A DNA stretch of 64,000 nucleotides from assembly GCA_016197225.1 (NCBI GenBank), contig JACPWC010000024.1, positions 1 to 64,000 on the forward strand, in the 5' to 3' direction. Positions 43,049 to 51,563 of this stretch are shown here, in pieces. Position numbers and translations under genes: made by a program. Numbering within the stretch: position 1 is the first letter of the stretch; each line of letters starts with the position of its first letter. The notes under the pieces are model-generated. The model ran no database searches, had not been told where the DNA came from, and saw only the letters and a program-made list of their open reading frames with translations. The stretch is from Chloroflexota bacterium (lineage in GTDB: Bacteria; Chloroflexota; Anaerolineae; Anaerolineales; VGOW01).

Positions 43049-44209
43049 ATGAACACTACCTATCGCCGCCTGGCGATCTTGATGATTTTGTTATCGGTCG
43101 TGCTAGCCGCCTGCGGCGCCGCTCCATCCCAATCGTGGCCCGGCCTTACCGCCTCCGGCGACACCGCCTACGTTGCCTTCAACACCAACGTCTACGCCGT
43201 CAACACTGCCAACGGTGTCAAGCGTTGGCAATTCCCTGCTGAAAACGATAGCAAAATCAGCCAATTTTTCTCCGACCCGGTGTTGGCTGGTGACATCCTG
43301 ATTGTCACCTCTTTCAACAAATCGGTTTACGCACTTGACGCGGCCACCGGAACTCAAAAATGGAAATGGCCTTCCCAAGTTGCTACGAAAGACTTTTTAC
43401 AGATTATCATAGACGTTTTCACAAGCCCGAAAGCAAAACCGGAGGATGGCTCAACCGATCGCCTCATCGCGCCTGCCGCTGTGTTCGGCGAAACCGTTTA
43501 CGTCGCCTCAGCCGACAACAATCTGTACGCCCTTGATTTGAATGGCAATTTCAAGTGGGCCTTCGCCGCCACGAACAGCCTTTGGGCCGCGCCCCTGCCC
43601 ACTGAAGAAGTGGTGTACGTGCCCTCGATGGATCACAATTTGTATGCCGTGGATGCCGTCTCTGGAAAACAACTCTGGTCGGTGCTATTGAACGGGGCGC
43701 TGGCAGGGACGCCGGTGCTGGATGGTGAGCAGTTGTACGTGGGCACGCTGAGCGACACTCTTTACGCCCTCAACCCCAGCACAGGCCGCGAGCTTTGGAC
43801 GGTGAAAGCCTCGGGCTGGGTGTGGGCCAAACCAGTGGTTGACGGCGGCACCTTGTACTTTGCCGATCTGGATGGGACGGTGTACTCGGTCAATACCGCC
43901 GAAGGCCGCGTCAACTGGCAAGTCCCGCTCGACGGCTCGATTCGCGGCACGCCCGTCCTGATTGACGGCAAGCTGGTGGTGTCAACCGACAAGCAGGGTA
44001 CAATATACGCGCTCAACGCCGCCGACGGCTCCCTTGCCTGGCCGCAAGGGAAAGTGCTCGACGAAAATAACGCCGATCGCCTCTTGGCGAACCTGGTTGT
44101 TCTGGATGATAAAGTTCTGATCGCGCCGCTGGCGGCGAAAAATCTCTTGTATGCTCTAAACCCTGGCGACGGCTCGGTGCTGTGGTTCTTTGATCCAAAA
44201 GCGAAGTAA
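43049..44209 (+). CDS. PQQ-type beta-propeller lipoprotein (BamB-like)
   Basis: A 386-residue protein with a lipoprotein signal (LSVVLAACGAA, Cys ~21) and about seven repeats of the pyrrolo-quinoline-quinone propeller type (VYALDAATGTQKWKW, LYAVDAVSGKQLWSV, LYALNPSTGRELWTV). No enzyme active site or calcium/PQQ ligands are obvious, so it is more likely a scaffold, as BamB is in outer-membrane assembly. AAGGAG lies 13 bases upstream. Its place between yidD and yidC suggests a role near membrane-protein insertion. Confidence 0.8.
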   Translation: MNTTYRRLAILMILLSVVLAACGAAPSQSWPGLTASGDTAYVAFNTNVYAVNTANGVKRWQFPAENDSKISQFFSDPVLAGDILIVTSFNKSVYALDAATGTQKWKWPSQVATKDFLQIIIDVFTSPKAKPEDGSTDRLIAPAAVFGETVYVASADNNLYALDLNGNFKWAFAATNSLWAAPLPTEEVVYVPSMDHNLYAVDAVSGKQLWSVLLNGALAGTPVLDGEQLYVGTLSDTLYALNPSTGRELWTVKASGWVWAKPVVDGGTLYFADLDGTVYSVNTAEGRVNWQVPLDGSIRGTPVLIDGKLVVSTDKQGTIYALNAADGSLAWPQGKVLDENNADRLLANLVVLDDKVLIAPLAAKNLLYALNPGDGSVLWFFDPKAK

Positions 44210-44218
44210 GGGAATACT

Positions 44219-45073
44219 ATGTGGGACACGTTCATCATCAATCCGTTCACCAACGCGCTCTTGTTGCTCTACACCTGGGTGGGCAACAACTTCACCCTGG
44301 CTATTGTCCTCTTCACGATTGCCGTCCGCCTGATCACCGTGCCGCTCACGATGTCGAGCCAGAAGAATTCACAGCGCATGGCGGCCATGCAGCCGCAAAT
44401 CAAGGAACTACAAGAGAAGTATAAGGACCAGCCGGAGAAACTCCAGACCGAATTGACTGCCCTGGGTTACAACCCGATGACGATGGTGGGCGGGTGTTTG
44501 CCAATGTTTCTGCAGTTTCCAATCATGATCGGCCTGTACCGATCCATCACCCACGTGATGGCCGTTTCGCCGCTGTCGTTGGTGGATTTGTATCACGCCA
44601 TCTACCCGGTCTTCCCAAATCTTGACAAACTGGTCCCGGTCAACAGCCATTTTCTCTGGCTCAACCTGGCCCTACCCGATCCAATTTATATTTTGCCGGC
44701 GCTGGTCTTCGCCACCACCTGGCTCTCGCAAAAACTGATTACCCCGCCCCCCCAACCCGGGGCCGACACCGGCCAGGCCGCCGAGATGACCAAGACCATG
44801 GGTATCACCATGTCGGTCATGTTTGGCTTCATGTCTTTGCAATTCGCTTCGGGCCTGTCCATTTACTTCATTGTGTCGAACCTGGTGAGCATGGTGCAGT
44901 ACCCGTTGACGAACGATCAACAGCGGGCGCGCTTGCTGGCTTTTTTGCGGCGTGAGCCGCTGCCGGCCATTGCCGCTCCCGCCTCAGCCGCCAAGAGCGG
45001 CAAACCCGCCGTGAAAACAAGCGGCAAATCGTCAAAAGCCGCCAGAGCCGCCAAAGCCGGCGCCAAAAAATAG
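44219..45073 (+). CDS. yidC: membrane protein insertase YidC
   Basis: A 284-residue Gram-positive-type YidC without the large periplasmic domain. The hydrophilic-groove Arg is in FTIAVRLITVPLTM. The cytoplasmic helical hairpin has QPQIKELQEKYKDQPEKLQTE, and the helices that follow include GCLPMFLQFPIMIGLYRSI. Five transmembrane segments are expected. The C-terminal tail is basic (SGKPAVKTSGKSSKAARAAK), possibly ribosome-binding. It starts nine bases after the propeller gene and is followed 23 bases later by khpB. Confidence 0.93.
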   Translation: MWDTFIINPFTNALLLLYTWVGNNFTLAIVLFTIAVRLITVPLTMSSQKNSQRMAAMQPQIKELQEKYKDQPEKLQTELTALGYNPMTMVGGCLPMFLQFPIMIGLYRSITHVMAVSPLSLVDLYHAIYPVFPNLDKLVPVNSHFLWLNLALPDPIYILPALVFATTWLSQKLITPPPQPGADTGQAAEMTKTMGITMSVMFGFMSLQFASGLSIYFIVSNLVSMVQYPLTNDQQRARLLAFLRREPLPAIAAPASAAKSGKPAVKTSGKSSKAARAAKAGAKK

Positions 45074-45096
45074 ACCTGCCGTAAAAGGTTAGCCCG

Positions 45097-45762
45097 ATGT
45101 CTGAGAATCGCACCTTCCTGGAAATCATTGCCCCCGACGTGGATGAAGCTGTGGCTCAAGCGCTGTTTGAACTTGGCGTGGAGCAGGATGAAGTGGATGT
45201 CGAGGTGCTGGACAGCGGCGACGCGCAGGAAGGCCGCCAGGCCCGAGTGCGGGTGTCAATCCGCCTCGTCGAGCCTCAGCCCGATGACCCGACGCTTCTC
45301 GCCGCGCGCAAAACGTTGCAGACTCTGCTGGAGAAGATGCTGGTTCGGGCGCGGATCAACGCTTCCTGGGGAGAGGCGGCTGACCCTGAGGAAAGCCGGC
45401 CCTTGATTCTGGATATTCAAGGCGATGATCTGGGAATGTTGATCGGCCACAAGGGTGAAACGCTGGCCGCCCTGCAATACATCGTCCGCCTCATCGTCTC
45501 CAAACAATTGGATCAACTGGTCAACGTCGTCGTGGATGTAGAAGGCTATAAAGTCCGGCGCGAGCACCAACTCCGACAACTTGCCAGGCGGCTGGCCGAG
45601 CAGGCAGTGCAACGTGGCCGCACCATCTCGCTGGAGCCAATGCCGGCCAACGAGCGGCGCGTCATTCATCTGGCCCTGCGCGACCATCCAGACGTGGTCA
45701 CCGAGAGTGTAGGCAATGGCCAATTGCGCAAAGTGACCGTCATTCCAAAGAACAAGAAATAG
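45097..45762 (+). CDS. khpB: RNA-binding protein KhpB/Jag (Jag-N, KH, R3H)
   Basis: A 221-residue protein. Jag-N domain (~1-50; TFLEIIAPDVDEAVAQALFELG), KH domain (~70-150; LILDIQGDDLGMLIGHKGETLAALQYI with the GxxG loop as GHKG) and R3H domain (~155-221; LEPMPANERRVIHLALRDHPDVVTES). KhpB binds RNA with KhpA and affects cell elongation in Firmicutes. It ends the ribosomal/insertase operon. Confidence 0.92.
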   Translation: MSENRTFLEIIAPDVDEAVAQALFELGVEQDEVDVEVLDSGDAQEGRQARVRVSIRLVEPQPDDPTLLAARKTLQTLLEKMLVRARINASWGEAADPEESRPLILDIQGDDLGMLIGHKGETLAALQYIVRLIVSKQLDQLVNVVVDVEGYKVRREHQLRQLARRLAEQAVQRGRTISLEPMPANERRVIHLALRDHPDVVTESVGNGQLRKVTVIPKNKK

Positions 45763-45802
45763 TATAACGGCGTTGAGGCCTCGCGCTTTGTAATTTAGTC
45801 TT

Positions 45803-45892
45803 GACAGTAGCCCGCCAGCGACGCGGGCTGTACGGTTTTGCAGGCTTACAGCAGAATTGCAAGGCAAATGGTTTGATAACGACCTTGCAAGG
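45803..45892. promoter_or_regulatory. repeat-rich leader of the signalling operon, with CCTTGCAAGG palindrome
   Basis: The gap holds a hairpin AGCCCGC/GCGGGCT (about 45810-45830) and the 10-base perfect palindrome CCTTGCAAGG (45883-45892), with the half-match TTGCAAGG at 45857-45864. These could be operator sites for the downstream signalling genes. A TTGACA occurs near 45802 but has no matching -10 box. Confidence 0.3.
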
Positions 45893-45951
45893 TTTAGGGC
45901 GGGTGCCCGATGTTAGTTTGCTGTTAGCTCCGGCGTACCAGTCAGTCATTT

Positions 45952-46341
45952 ATGGCCGATAGTCAACGACGCATTCTTTATATTGAAGACAACCCGGATA
46001 ACCGGCTTTTGGCGTTACGCATTCTCACTGCTGAAGGTTACGAGGTGTTGGTTGCCGCCAACGGCGCTGAAGGGTTGGCGAAGGCGGCGGAAAACAAGTT
46101 CAGCTTAATTCTGGTGGACATCAACATGCCAGAGATTGACGGTTACGCCGTCACTTCCCAACTTCGAGAAATGCCGCACCTGGCCCGCGTGCCCATCGTC
46201 GCCCTCACGGCCAACGTGATGCGCGGCGACCGTGAGAAGACGCTCGCCGCCGGGTGCGACGGCTACATTCAAAAGCCGATTGACATTGATATCTTCCCAC
46301 AACAACTTGCCCGATTCATCGAAGAGGCTCAGCCCACATGA
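45952..46341 (+). CDS. single-domain response regulator (receiver)
   Basis: A 129-residue CheY-like receiver domain: LYIEDNPDNRLL acidic pocket, phospho-acceptor Asp in LILVDINMPEIDGY, conserved Thr in IVALTANVM and Lys in GYIQKPID. It has no output domain. Similar DivK-type receivers shuttle phosphate or bind partners. The stop overlaps the next receiver gene by four bases, placing it at the head of the signalling cluster. Confidence 0.9.
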   Translation: MADSQRRILYIEDNPDNRLLALRILTAEGYEVLVAANGAEGLAKAAENKFSLILVDINMPEIDGYAVTSQLREMPHLARVPIVALTANVMRGDREKTLAAGCDGYIQKPIDIDIFPQQLARFIEEAQPT

Positions 46342-46826
46342 CGCTTCAGTCCACCACCGATCAATCAACCAACTCACCCAAACAGCAAAACGGCTCGACG
46401 CGCCAGCACCGGGCGATTCATGCTAAAGACGCGACCGTGCTTATTGTTGAAGACAACCCGTCCAATTTTGTGTTGATGGCCCGCATGTTGGCCTACATGG
46501 GCGTGCAACGCTGTGAATGGAAAACCTCCGGCTGGCAAGTCGTTGAGTTTGCCGATACCCTGCCGCAGGTTGATTTGATTCTGATGGACATTCGCCTGCC
46601 TTACGAGGACGGTTACGCCGCCCTCAACAAACTCCGTGAACATCCCCGCCTGGCCAACACCATGGTGGTCGCCGTCACAGCTGAAGCCAGCACCGAGCAA
46701 ATGTCCAGGGCGCGGGCCGCCGGGTTCGACGGCTTCCTGGGCAAACCGCTCGACACCGACAAATTCCCTGACCAAATCCGTCGGATGTTGCGGGGCGAAC
46801 CGGTATGGGAATTATCCACCCCGTAA
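46338..46826 (+). CDS. response regulator with N-terminal extension
   Basis: A 162-residue protein: ~30 residues of low-complexity polar sequence, then a receiver domain with LIVEDNPSNFVL, phospho-acceptor Asp in DLILMDIRLPYEDGY and Lys in FLGKPLD. Again no output domain. ATGA overlap with the preceding gene indicates coupled translation. It differs clearly from its neighbour, so the two may serve separate steps of a relay. Confidence 0.88.
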   Translation: MTLQSTTDQSTNSPKQQNGSTRQHRAIHAKDATVLIVEDNPSNFVLMARMLAYMGVQRCEWKTSGWQVVEFADTLPQVDLILMDIRLPYEDGYAALNKLREHPRLANTMVVAVTAEASTEQMSRARAAGFDGFLGKPLDTDKFPDQIRRMLRGEPVWELSTP

Positions 46827-46957
46827 GCCCGCCTTCAGGCTTCCCTTTAGCGAATCCAGCCGGCAAGCTATCCTTAACGCTGGCCTCTCAGCCTGCCTGG
46901 CGCCTCAGGTAACGTTGGACAACTTATTGGCATTGTCTCCCTGAAAGCGGCTCAGTT

Positions 46958-49900
46958 ATGTTGGCATCCATTCCTCCTTCTACCGCCCGTCGTCCTGCCG
47001 TTCCCCGCAGCCAGCTTATCCTTCTCGTCATCCTGCTCGTCATTGGGGCCGTGGCCGAGAATCTGATCCTGTTCAATTACCTCGATCTTTCGCAAAAGTT
47101 TCAAACGTCGGTCGCGCCTTCCATTAGCCTTCTACCAAAGCTCTCGGCTTTGCGGATAGAAGTGCTTCAATTACACGCCGAAGTCGAACTGGCACTCCAC
47201 CTGGACGTACCCGAGTTCACCTCTGTTGATGCGCGGCGGGCCAACGTGGCCGCCCGTCTGGAAGACCTGCAAACTGCCGCCGCCGGAAACGCAAAATATA
47301 CGCCGGCCATTGACGCCGTAAGCGTCCTGCTTGAAATCTACGATTCGCAAATCGCCGGCTTCCGCAATAGCCCTTCCGAGGCGCAAGTTCCGGTAATTGA
47401 GTTTGAACTGGGCCGCGCCTTCAAAGACACCGAAGCGCAGTTAGCCGGCATCTATAACGAGGAAGAGGCTTTGTTTTCCCGGGCAACCACCAACATCTTT
47501 GCCGCCGTCCGCGACACTCAGATCATCCTGCTGGGGGTTGGCGTTATTCTGTTCATCTTGAGCGCCCTCTTTGTCTTCAACACCCGGCGGACGGTTCAAC
47601 AGGAAGTTGGCCGCGTCTCTGAACAACTGCAAGTAGCCGCCGAGGTGGGTCGGGCGGCTTCGTCGTTGCTTAGCCTGGATGAACTCTTCGACACTACCTT
47701 GAGCCTGATCCGGGATCGTTTCAATTTTTATCATGCTTCGATCTTTCTGCTTGACGAGGCGGGCGAGAACGCCGTGCTTCGCGCCTCAATGGGCGAAGTG
47801 GGAGCGAGCCTGATCAAGAGCGGCTATAAACTAGACGTTGGCTCCGACACCATCATCGGCTACGTCACCGCCAACAACGCCGCCCGCGTCGCTTCCGACG
47901 TAAGCGACGACCCGGCTTATTTCCGGCATGAGCTACTCCCGAATACCCGGGCCGAGCTGGCCGTTCCTCTGCGCCAGGGCGGGCAAGTCATCGGTGCCCT
48001 TGACGTGCAATCGGTCAACAGCAACGCCTTCCCGAACGACCTGGTGCCCGTCATCCAAACCCTGGCCGACGAAATCGCCGTCGCCATCGGCAACGCCGCT
48101 CAGTACACGCGCGAAAAGGCTCGCGCTCAACAACTGGCTACGTTGCTCGAATCCTCAGTTGAGTTGAGCATCCCCCAAAGCAACTTCGACGCTTTGCTGG
48201 ACTTGATCGCCCGCCGGTCGTTGACGCTGATGCGAGCCAACGACGCCGAAATCTGGTTGCCCCTCAATGACGATGAAATCGAACTGCGAGCCAACGTCAG
48301 CGAGCCGACTCGGGTAGGGCAACGCCTGCGCCGGGGTGAGGGCCTGCCGAGTCAGGTGTTCGCCAGTGGCCGGCCCCTGCGCGTGGAAGATTACGCCAAG
48401 TGGGAAAGCCGGACCGGGGCTGTCGCCGGCGCCGCCTTCCGCGCCGCCCTGACCGTGCCTATGGCCTGGCAAGGCTCCACGGTCGGGGTGCTGACGCTCA
48501 CGCACAGCCAGCCCAACTGGTTCTCGGCAGATGATGAACGCATCGCCCAACTCTTTGCCTCGCAGGCGGCGGCGGCCATTGAAAACACCCGTCTCCTTCA
48601 GGAAACCCAGAACCGCCTCGGCGAACTTTACACCCTCAACCAGATCGGCCAGGCCGTTGCCGCCCAGACCGACTTGAACGGCCTGTTTGACGTGGTTCGC
48701 CGCGAAGTTCTGCGTGTCATCAACGCGCCGGTCATGTACATCAGCCTCTACGATTCCAAGCGCGAGCTTCTCGAAATCCCCTATTTCTACGAGAGCGGCC
48801 TGGTCACCTCGGTTGATCCTTTTCCGGTGGGGCACGGCCTCACCGGCCTCATCATTCAAACACGCCAGCCGCTGGTGGTGAACAACGCCGCCGAGGCCAC
48901 CACCCAGGGAGCCATCGTCGAAGGCGACCCGGCTGAGTCATATCTGGGCGTGCCGATCATCGTCCGCGAGAATGTCATCGGCGTGCTCGCGGTGCAGGAT
49001 TACGAAAAGCAAAACCTCTTCGCCCCGGCAGATGCGCGCCTGTTGTCTACCATTGCCTCGCAGATCGCGCTTGGCGTGCAAAGCATCCAACTCTACCAGC
49101 AAGTCCAGCGCCGCGCCGATCAACTGGCCGCCGCCTCGGAAGTGAGCCGGGCCACCATCTCCATGCTCAACCCGGCTCAACTTATTGTGGACGCCGTCGA
49201 ACTGATCCGGAGCCGGTTCAACTTGTATTACGCCGCCATTTTTATGGTGGACGATGAGGGCAAATGGGCGATGCTTCGGCACGCCACCGGCGACGCCGGG
49301 CGGCAGTTGCTTGAGAACGGCCACCGGCTGGAGGTTGGCGGCAACTCCATGGTCGGCGCGTGCATCGCTCAGGGGCAGGCCCGCATTGCGCTGGATGCCG
49401 GCAAAGAACGGACGCGCTTTGCCAACCCGCTTCTGCCCGATACCCGCTCCGAAATGGCCCTGCCCTTGAGAGTCGGCGAAACCGTCCTCGGGGCTTTGGA
49501 CGTGCAGTCCACTTTACACAACGCATTCTCCGAGTCCGACATTGCCGCCTTGCAGACGATGACCGATCAGATCGGCATCGCCATCCGCAATGCTCAACTG
49601 CTGGAGAATGCGCAACACACCCTCAAGGCGTTGGACTACGAAACCTACCTTCTCCAAACCCTCTTGGAAAATGTCCCGGACAAGATTTACTTCAAGGATC
49701 AGGAGGGCCGCTTCATCCGGGTAAGCAAGGCGGTGGCCGACAGGTTCAACCTGCCGCCCGAAGATATGATCGGCAAATGGGAGTTCGACTTCTTCACCGA
49801 GGCATACGCCCGCCAGGTTTACGAGGACGAGCAAACCGTGTTGCTCGCTAACCAGCCCATCTTCGGCAAGGTGGAGCAGGAACTGTGGCCCGATGGCTCG

Positions 49901-50764
49901 GCGACCTGGGCGCTGACCACGCGATTGCCTTTGCGAGACAGCGTGGGCCACGTCATTGGCACGTTTGGCATTTCGCGAGACGTCACCGAACTCAAGGCGG
50001 CAGAAGAAGCCTCGCGCCGCCGCGCCCAGCAACTGGTGGCCGCCTCGGATGTCAGCCGGGCCACCATCTCTATTCTTGACCCGGATCAGTTGGTGATTGA
50101 AGCCGTCGAAGCCATCCGTGAACGCTTCGACCTGTACTACGCCGCCCTCTTTCTGGTGGACGACGCCAGAGAGTGGGCCGTGCTCAGGCACGCCACCGGC
50201 GACGCCGGCAAGAAGTTGCTCGAACGAGGCCACAAACTGGAAGTGGGCGGCAACTCGATGGTGGGCTGGGCCGTCGCCAACCGCCGCGCTCGCATCGCCC
50301 TCGATGTCGGCGAAGAGCCGGTGCGCTTCGTCAACCCGTTCCTGCCCGACACCCATTCCGAAATGGCCCTGCCCCTCATCGTCGGCAACATCGTCATTGG
50401 CGCTCTCGATGTGCAATCCGTCCAGGTCAACGCCTTCTCCGACGCCGATGTTTCGGTATTGCAGACGATGGCCGATCAGATCGCCGTCGCTATTCAAAAC
50501 GCCCGGCTGTATCTTCAGGTCAACCGCCGCGCCCGGTTGGAGCAATTGATCAACCGCGTCACCGGCAAGATCCGCCGTTCGATTGACGCCGAGAGCATTA
50601 TCTCCACTACTCTCAGCGAACTCAATGACATTCTGCGCACCCGGCGGGCAGTGGCCCGGCTTGGCCCCGAGCACGACCTGCTCCCGCGGAAGCCCGGCTC
50701 GGGCCAGGGGAACGGCAACAATGGAAACAACGGCGGCAACGGCTCCCGACCGTCAGCGATCTAA
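46958..50764 (+). CDS. kinase-less membrane sensor with five GAF domains and one PAS
   Basis: A 1268-residue protein. A transmembrane helix (~18-40), a helical extracytoplasmic domain (~45-185), a second helix (~188-210), then GAF1 (~225-375), GAF2 (~395-550), GAF3 (~560-710), GAF4 (~720-880), PAS (~895-1020; YFKDQEGRFIRVSKAV) and GAF5 (~1035-1185). GAF1, GAF4 and GAF5 share a pattern like FxNPLLPxTRSEMALPL, and this variant is also in the next three sensors. A ~45-residue tail (~1192-1238) and a Gly/Asn-rich end finish it. There is no kinase, cyclase or DNA-binding domain. No chromophore Cys stands out. It probably senses and passes conformational signals to partners. Confidence 0.82.
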   Translation: MLASIPPSTARRPAVPRSQLILLVILLVIGAVAENLILFNYLDLSQKFQTSVAPSISLLPKLSALRIEVLQLHAEVELALHLDVPEFTSVDARRANVAARLEDLQTAAAGNAKYTPAIDAVSVLLEIYDSQIAGFRNSPSEAQVPVIEFELGRAFKDTEAQLAGIYNEEEALFSRATTNIFAAVRDTQIILLGVGVILFILSALFVFNTRRTVQQEVGRVSEQLQVAAEVGRAASSLLSLDELFDTTLSLIRDRFNFYHASIFLLDEAGENAVLRASMGEVGASLIKSGYKLDVGSDTIIGYVTANNAARVASDVSDDPAYFRHELLPNTRAELAVPLRQGGQVIGALDVQSVNSNAFPNDLVPVIQTLADEIAVAIGNAAQYTREKARAQQLATLLESSVELSIPQSNFDALLDLIARRSLTLMRANDAEIWLPLNDDEIELRANVSEPTRVGQRLRRGEGLPSQVFASGRPLRVEDYAKWESRTGAVAGAAFRAALTVPMAWQGSTVGVLTLTHSQPNWFSADDERIAQLFASQAAAAIENTRLLQETQNRLGELYTLNQIGQAVAAQTDLNGLFDVVRREVLRVINAPVMYISLYDSKRELLEIPYFYESGLVTSVDPFPVGHGLTGLIIQTRQPLVVNNAAEATTQGAIVEGDPAESYLGVPIIVRENVIGVLAVQDYEKQNLFAPADARLLSTIASQIALGVQSIQLYQQVQRRADQLAAASEVSRATISMLNPAQLIVDAVELIRSRFNLYYAAIFMVDDEGKWAMLRHATGDAGRQLLENGHRLEVGGNSMVGACIAQGQARIALDAGKERTRFANPLLPDTRSEMALPLRVGETVLGALDVQSTLHNAFSESDIAALQTMTDQIGIAIRNAQLLENAQHTLKALDYETYLLQTLLENVPDKIYFKDQEGRFIRVSKAVADRFNLPPEDMIGKWEFDFFTEAYARQVYEDEQTVLLANQPIFGKVEQELWPDGSATWALTTRLPLRDSVGHVIGTFGISRDVTELKAAEEASRRRAQQLVAASDVSRATISILDPDQLVIEAVEAIRERFDLYYAALFLVDDAREWAVLRHATGDAGKKLLERGHKLEVGGNSMVGWAVANRRARIALDVGEEPVRFVNPFLPDTHSEMALPLIVGNIVIGALDVQSVQVNAFSDADVSVLQTMADQIAVAIQNARLYLQVNRRARLEQLINRVTGKIRRSIDAESIISTTLSELNDILRTRRAVARLGPEHDLLPRKPGSGQGNGNNGNNGGNGSRPSAI

Positions 50765-50771
50765 ATCATTT

Positions 50772-51563
50772 ATGCCTTACGTCATCGCCATCTGCCACCA
50801 AAAAGGCGGCGTCGCCAAAACCACCACCGTGCTCTCGCTAGGGGCCTGCTTCGTCGAGCAACGCCATCAAACATTGATCATTGATCTCGACCCGCAAGCC
50901 AACCTGACCACTGCCGCCGGCCTGCACCCGGCCACCATGCGCCACTCGGCGGCAGACGTTTTGCTGGGCAATGAAACCCTGCTTCGCGTCAGCCGCGAAA
51001 CCAAACTGCCCGGTCTCGACGTGGTGCCTTCCAACCCCGACATGCTGGTGGTGTCGAAGGCGCTCTACGCCCGGTCGCAGTTTGAATACCTGCTGCGCGA
51101 CAACCTGGCCGGCAAAGACCTGGCCTTTTACGATTTCGTGGTCATTGACTGCCCGCCGTCGCTGGGGCCGATCACCATTAGCGCCCTCACCGCTTCGAAC
51201 CTGGTCGTCATTCCCACCCAGTGCGAATATTTTTCAGTCCAGGCCCTCGAAGGCATCTTCCAGATGATCCGGCTGGTGCGAACCAGAACCAACCCGCAAC
51301 TCATCTACCGGATGCTCATCACCATGTTCGACGGGCGCGGCCACCTGCACAGCCGGGTGCTGGCGCACATGCAACAACGGTTTGCCGACTCGATCCTGCA
51401 AACCGTCATCGGCGTAGATAGCAAACTGCGCGAGAGCCAGTTGGTGGGCAAGCCCATTACCGTTCACGCGCCGAACAGCCGGGGCACGCAACAGTACCGG
51501 CAGTTGACTCAGGAAATCTTGCAGTATGTCCAACAACGACAACAGTTACCAGAAACGGCTTGA
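50772..51563 (+). CDS. ParA-family ATPase inside the signalling operon
   Basis: A 263-residue ParA/Soj protein: Walker A KGGVAKTTTVLSLG, LIIDLDPQANLTTAAGL, and VIDCPPSLGPITISALTASN. No ParB neighbour. It starts seven bases after the sensor gene, and its last 38 bases overlap the next gene, whose product begins with a basic peptide and a coiled coil. ParA-like proteins such as ParC and PpfA position chemoreceptor clusters, so this one may place the GAF signalling complex. The longer frame starting at 50583 overlaps the sensor gene and is rejected. Confidence 0.87.
   Translation: MPYVIAICHQKGGVAKTTTVLSLGACFVEQRHQTLIIDLDPQANLTTAAGLHPATMRHSAADVLLGNETLLRVSRETKLPGLDVVPSNPDMLVVSKALYARSQFEYLLRDNLAGKDLAFYDFVVIDCPPSLGPITISALTASNLVVIPTQCEYFSVQALEGIFQMIRLVRTRTNPQLIYRMLITMFDGRGHLHSRVLAHMQQRFADSILQTVIGVDSKLRESQLVGKPITVHAPNSRGTQQYRQLTQEILQYVQQRQQLPETA

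Noticed and set aside
45802-45830. TTGACA as -35 box of the signalling operon
   Set aside because: No -10-like sequence lies 16-18 bases downstream; that region is a GC hairpin.
50583-50771. N-terminal extension of the operon ParA
   Set aside because: The extension overlaps the C-terminus of the sensor gene and lacks ParA features; MPYVIAICHQKGG at 50772 is the normal ParA start.
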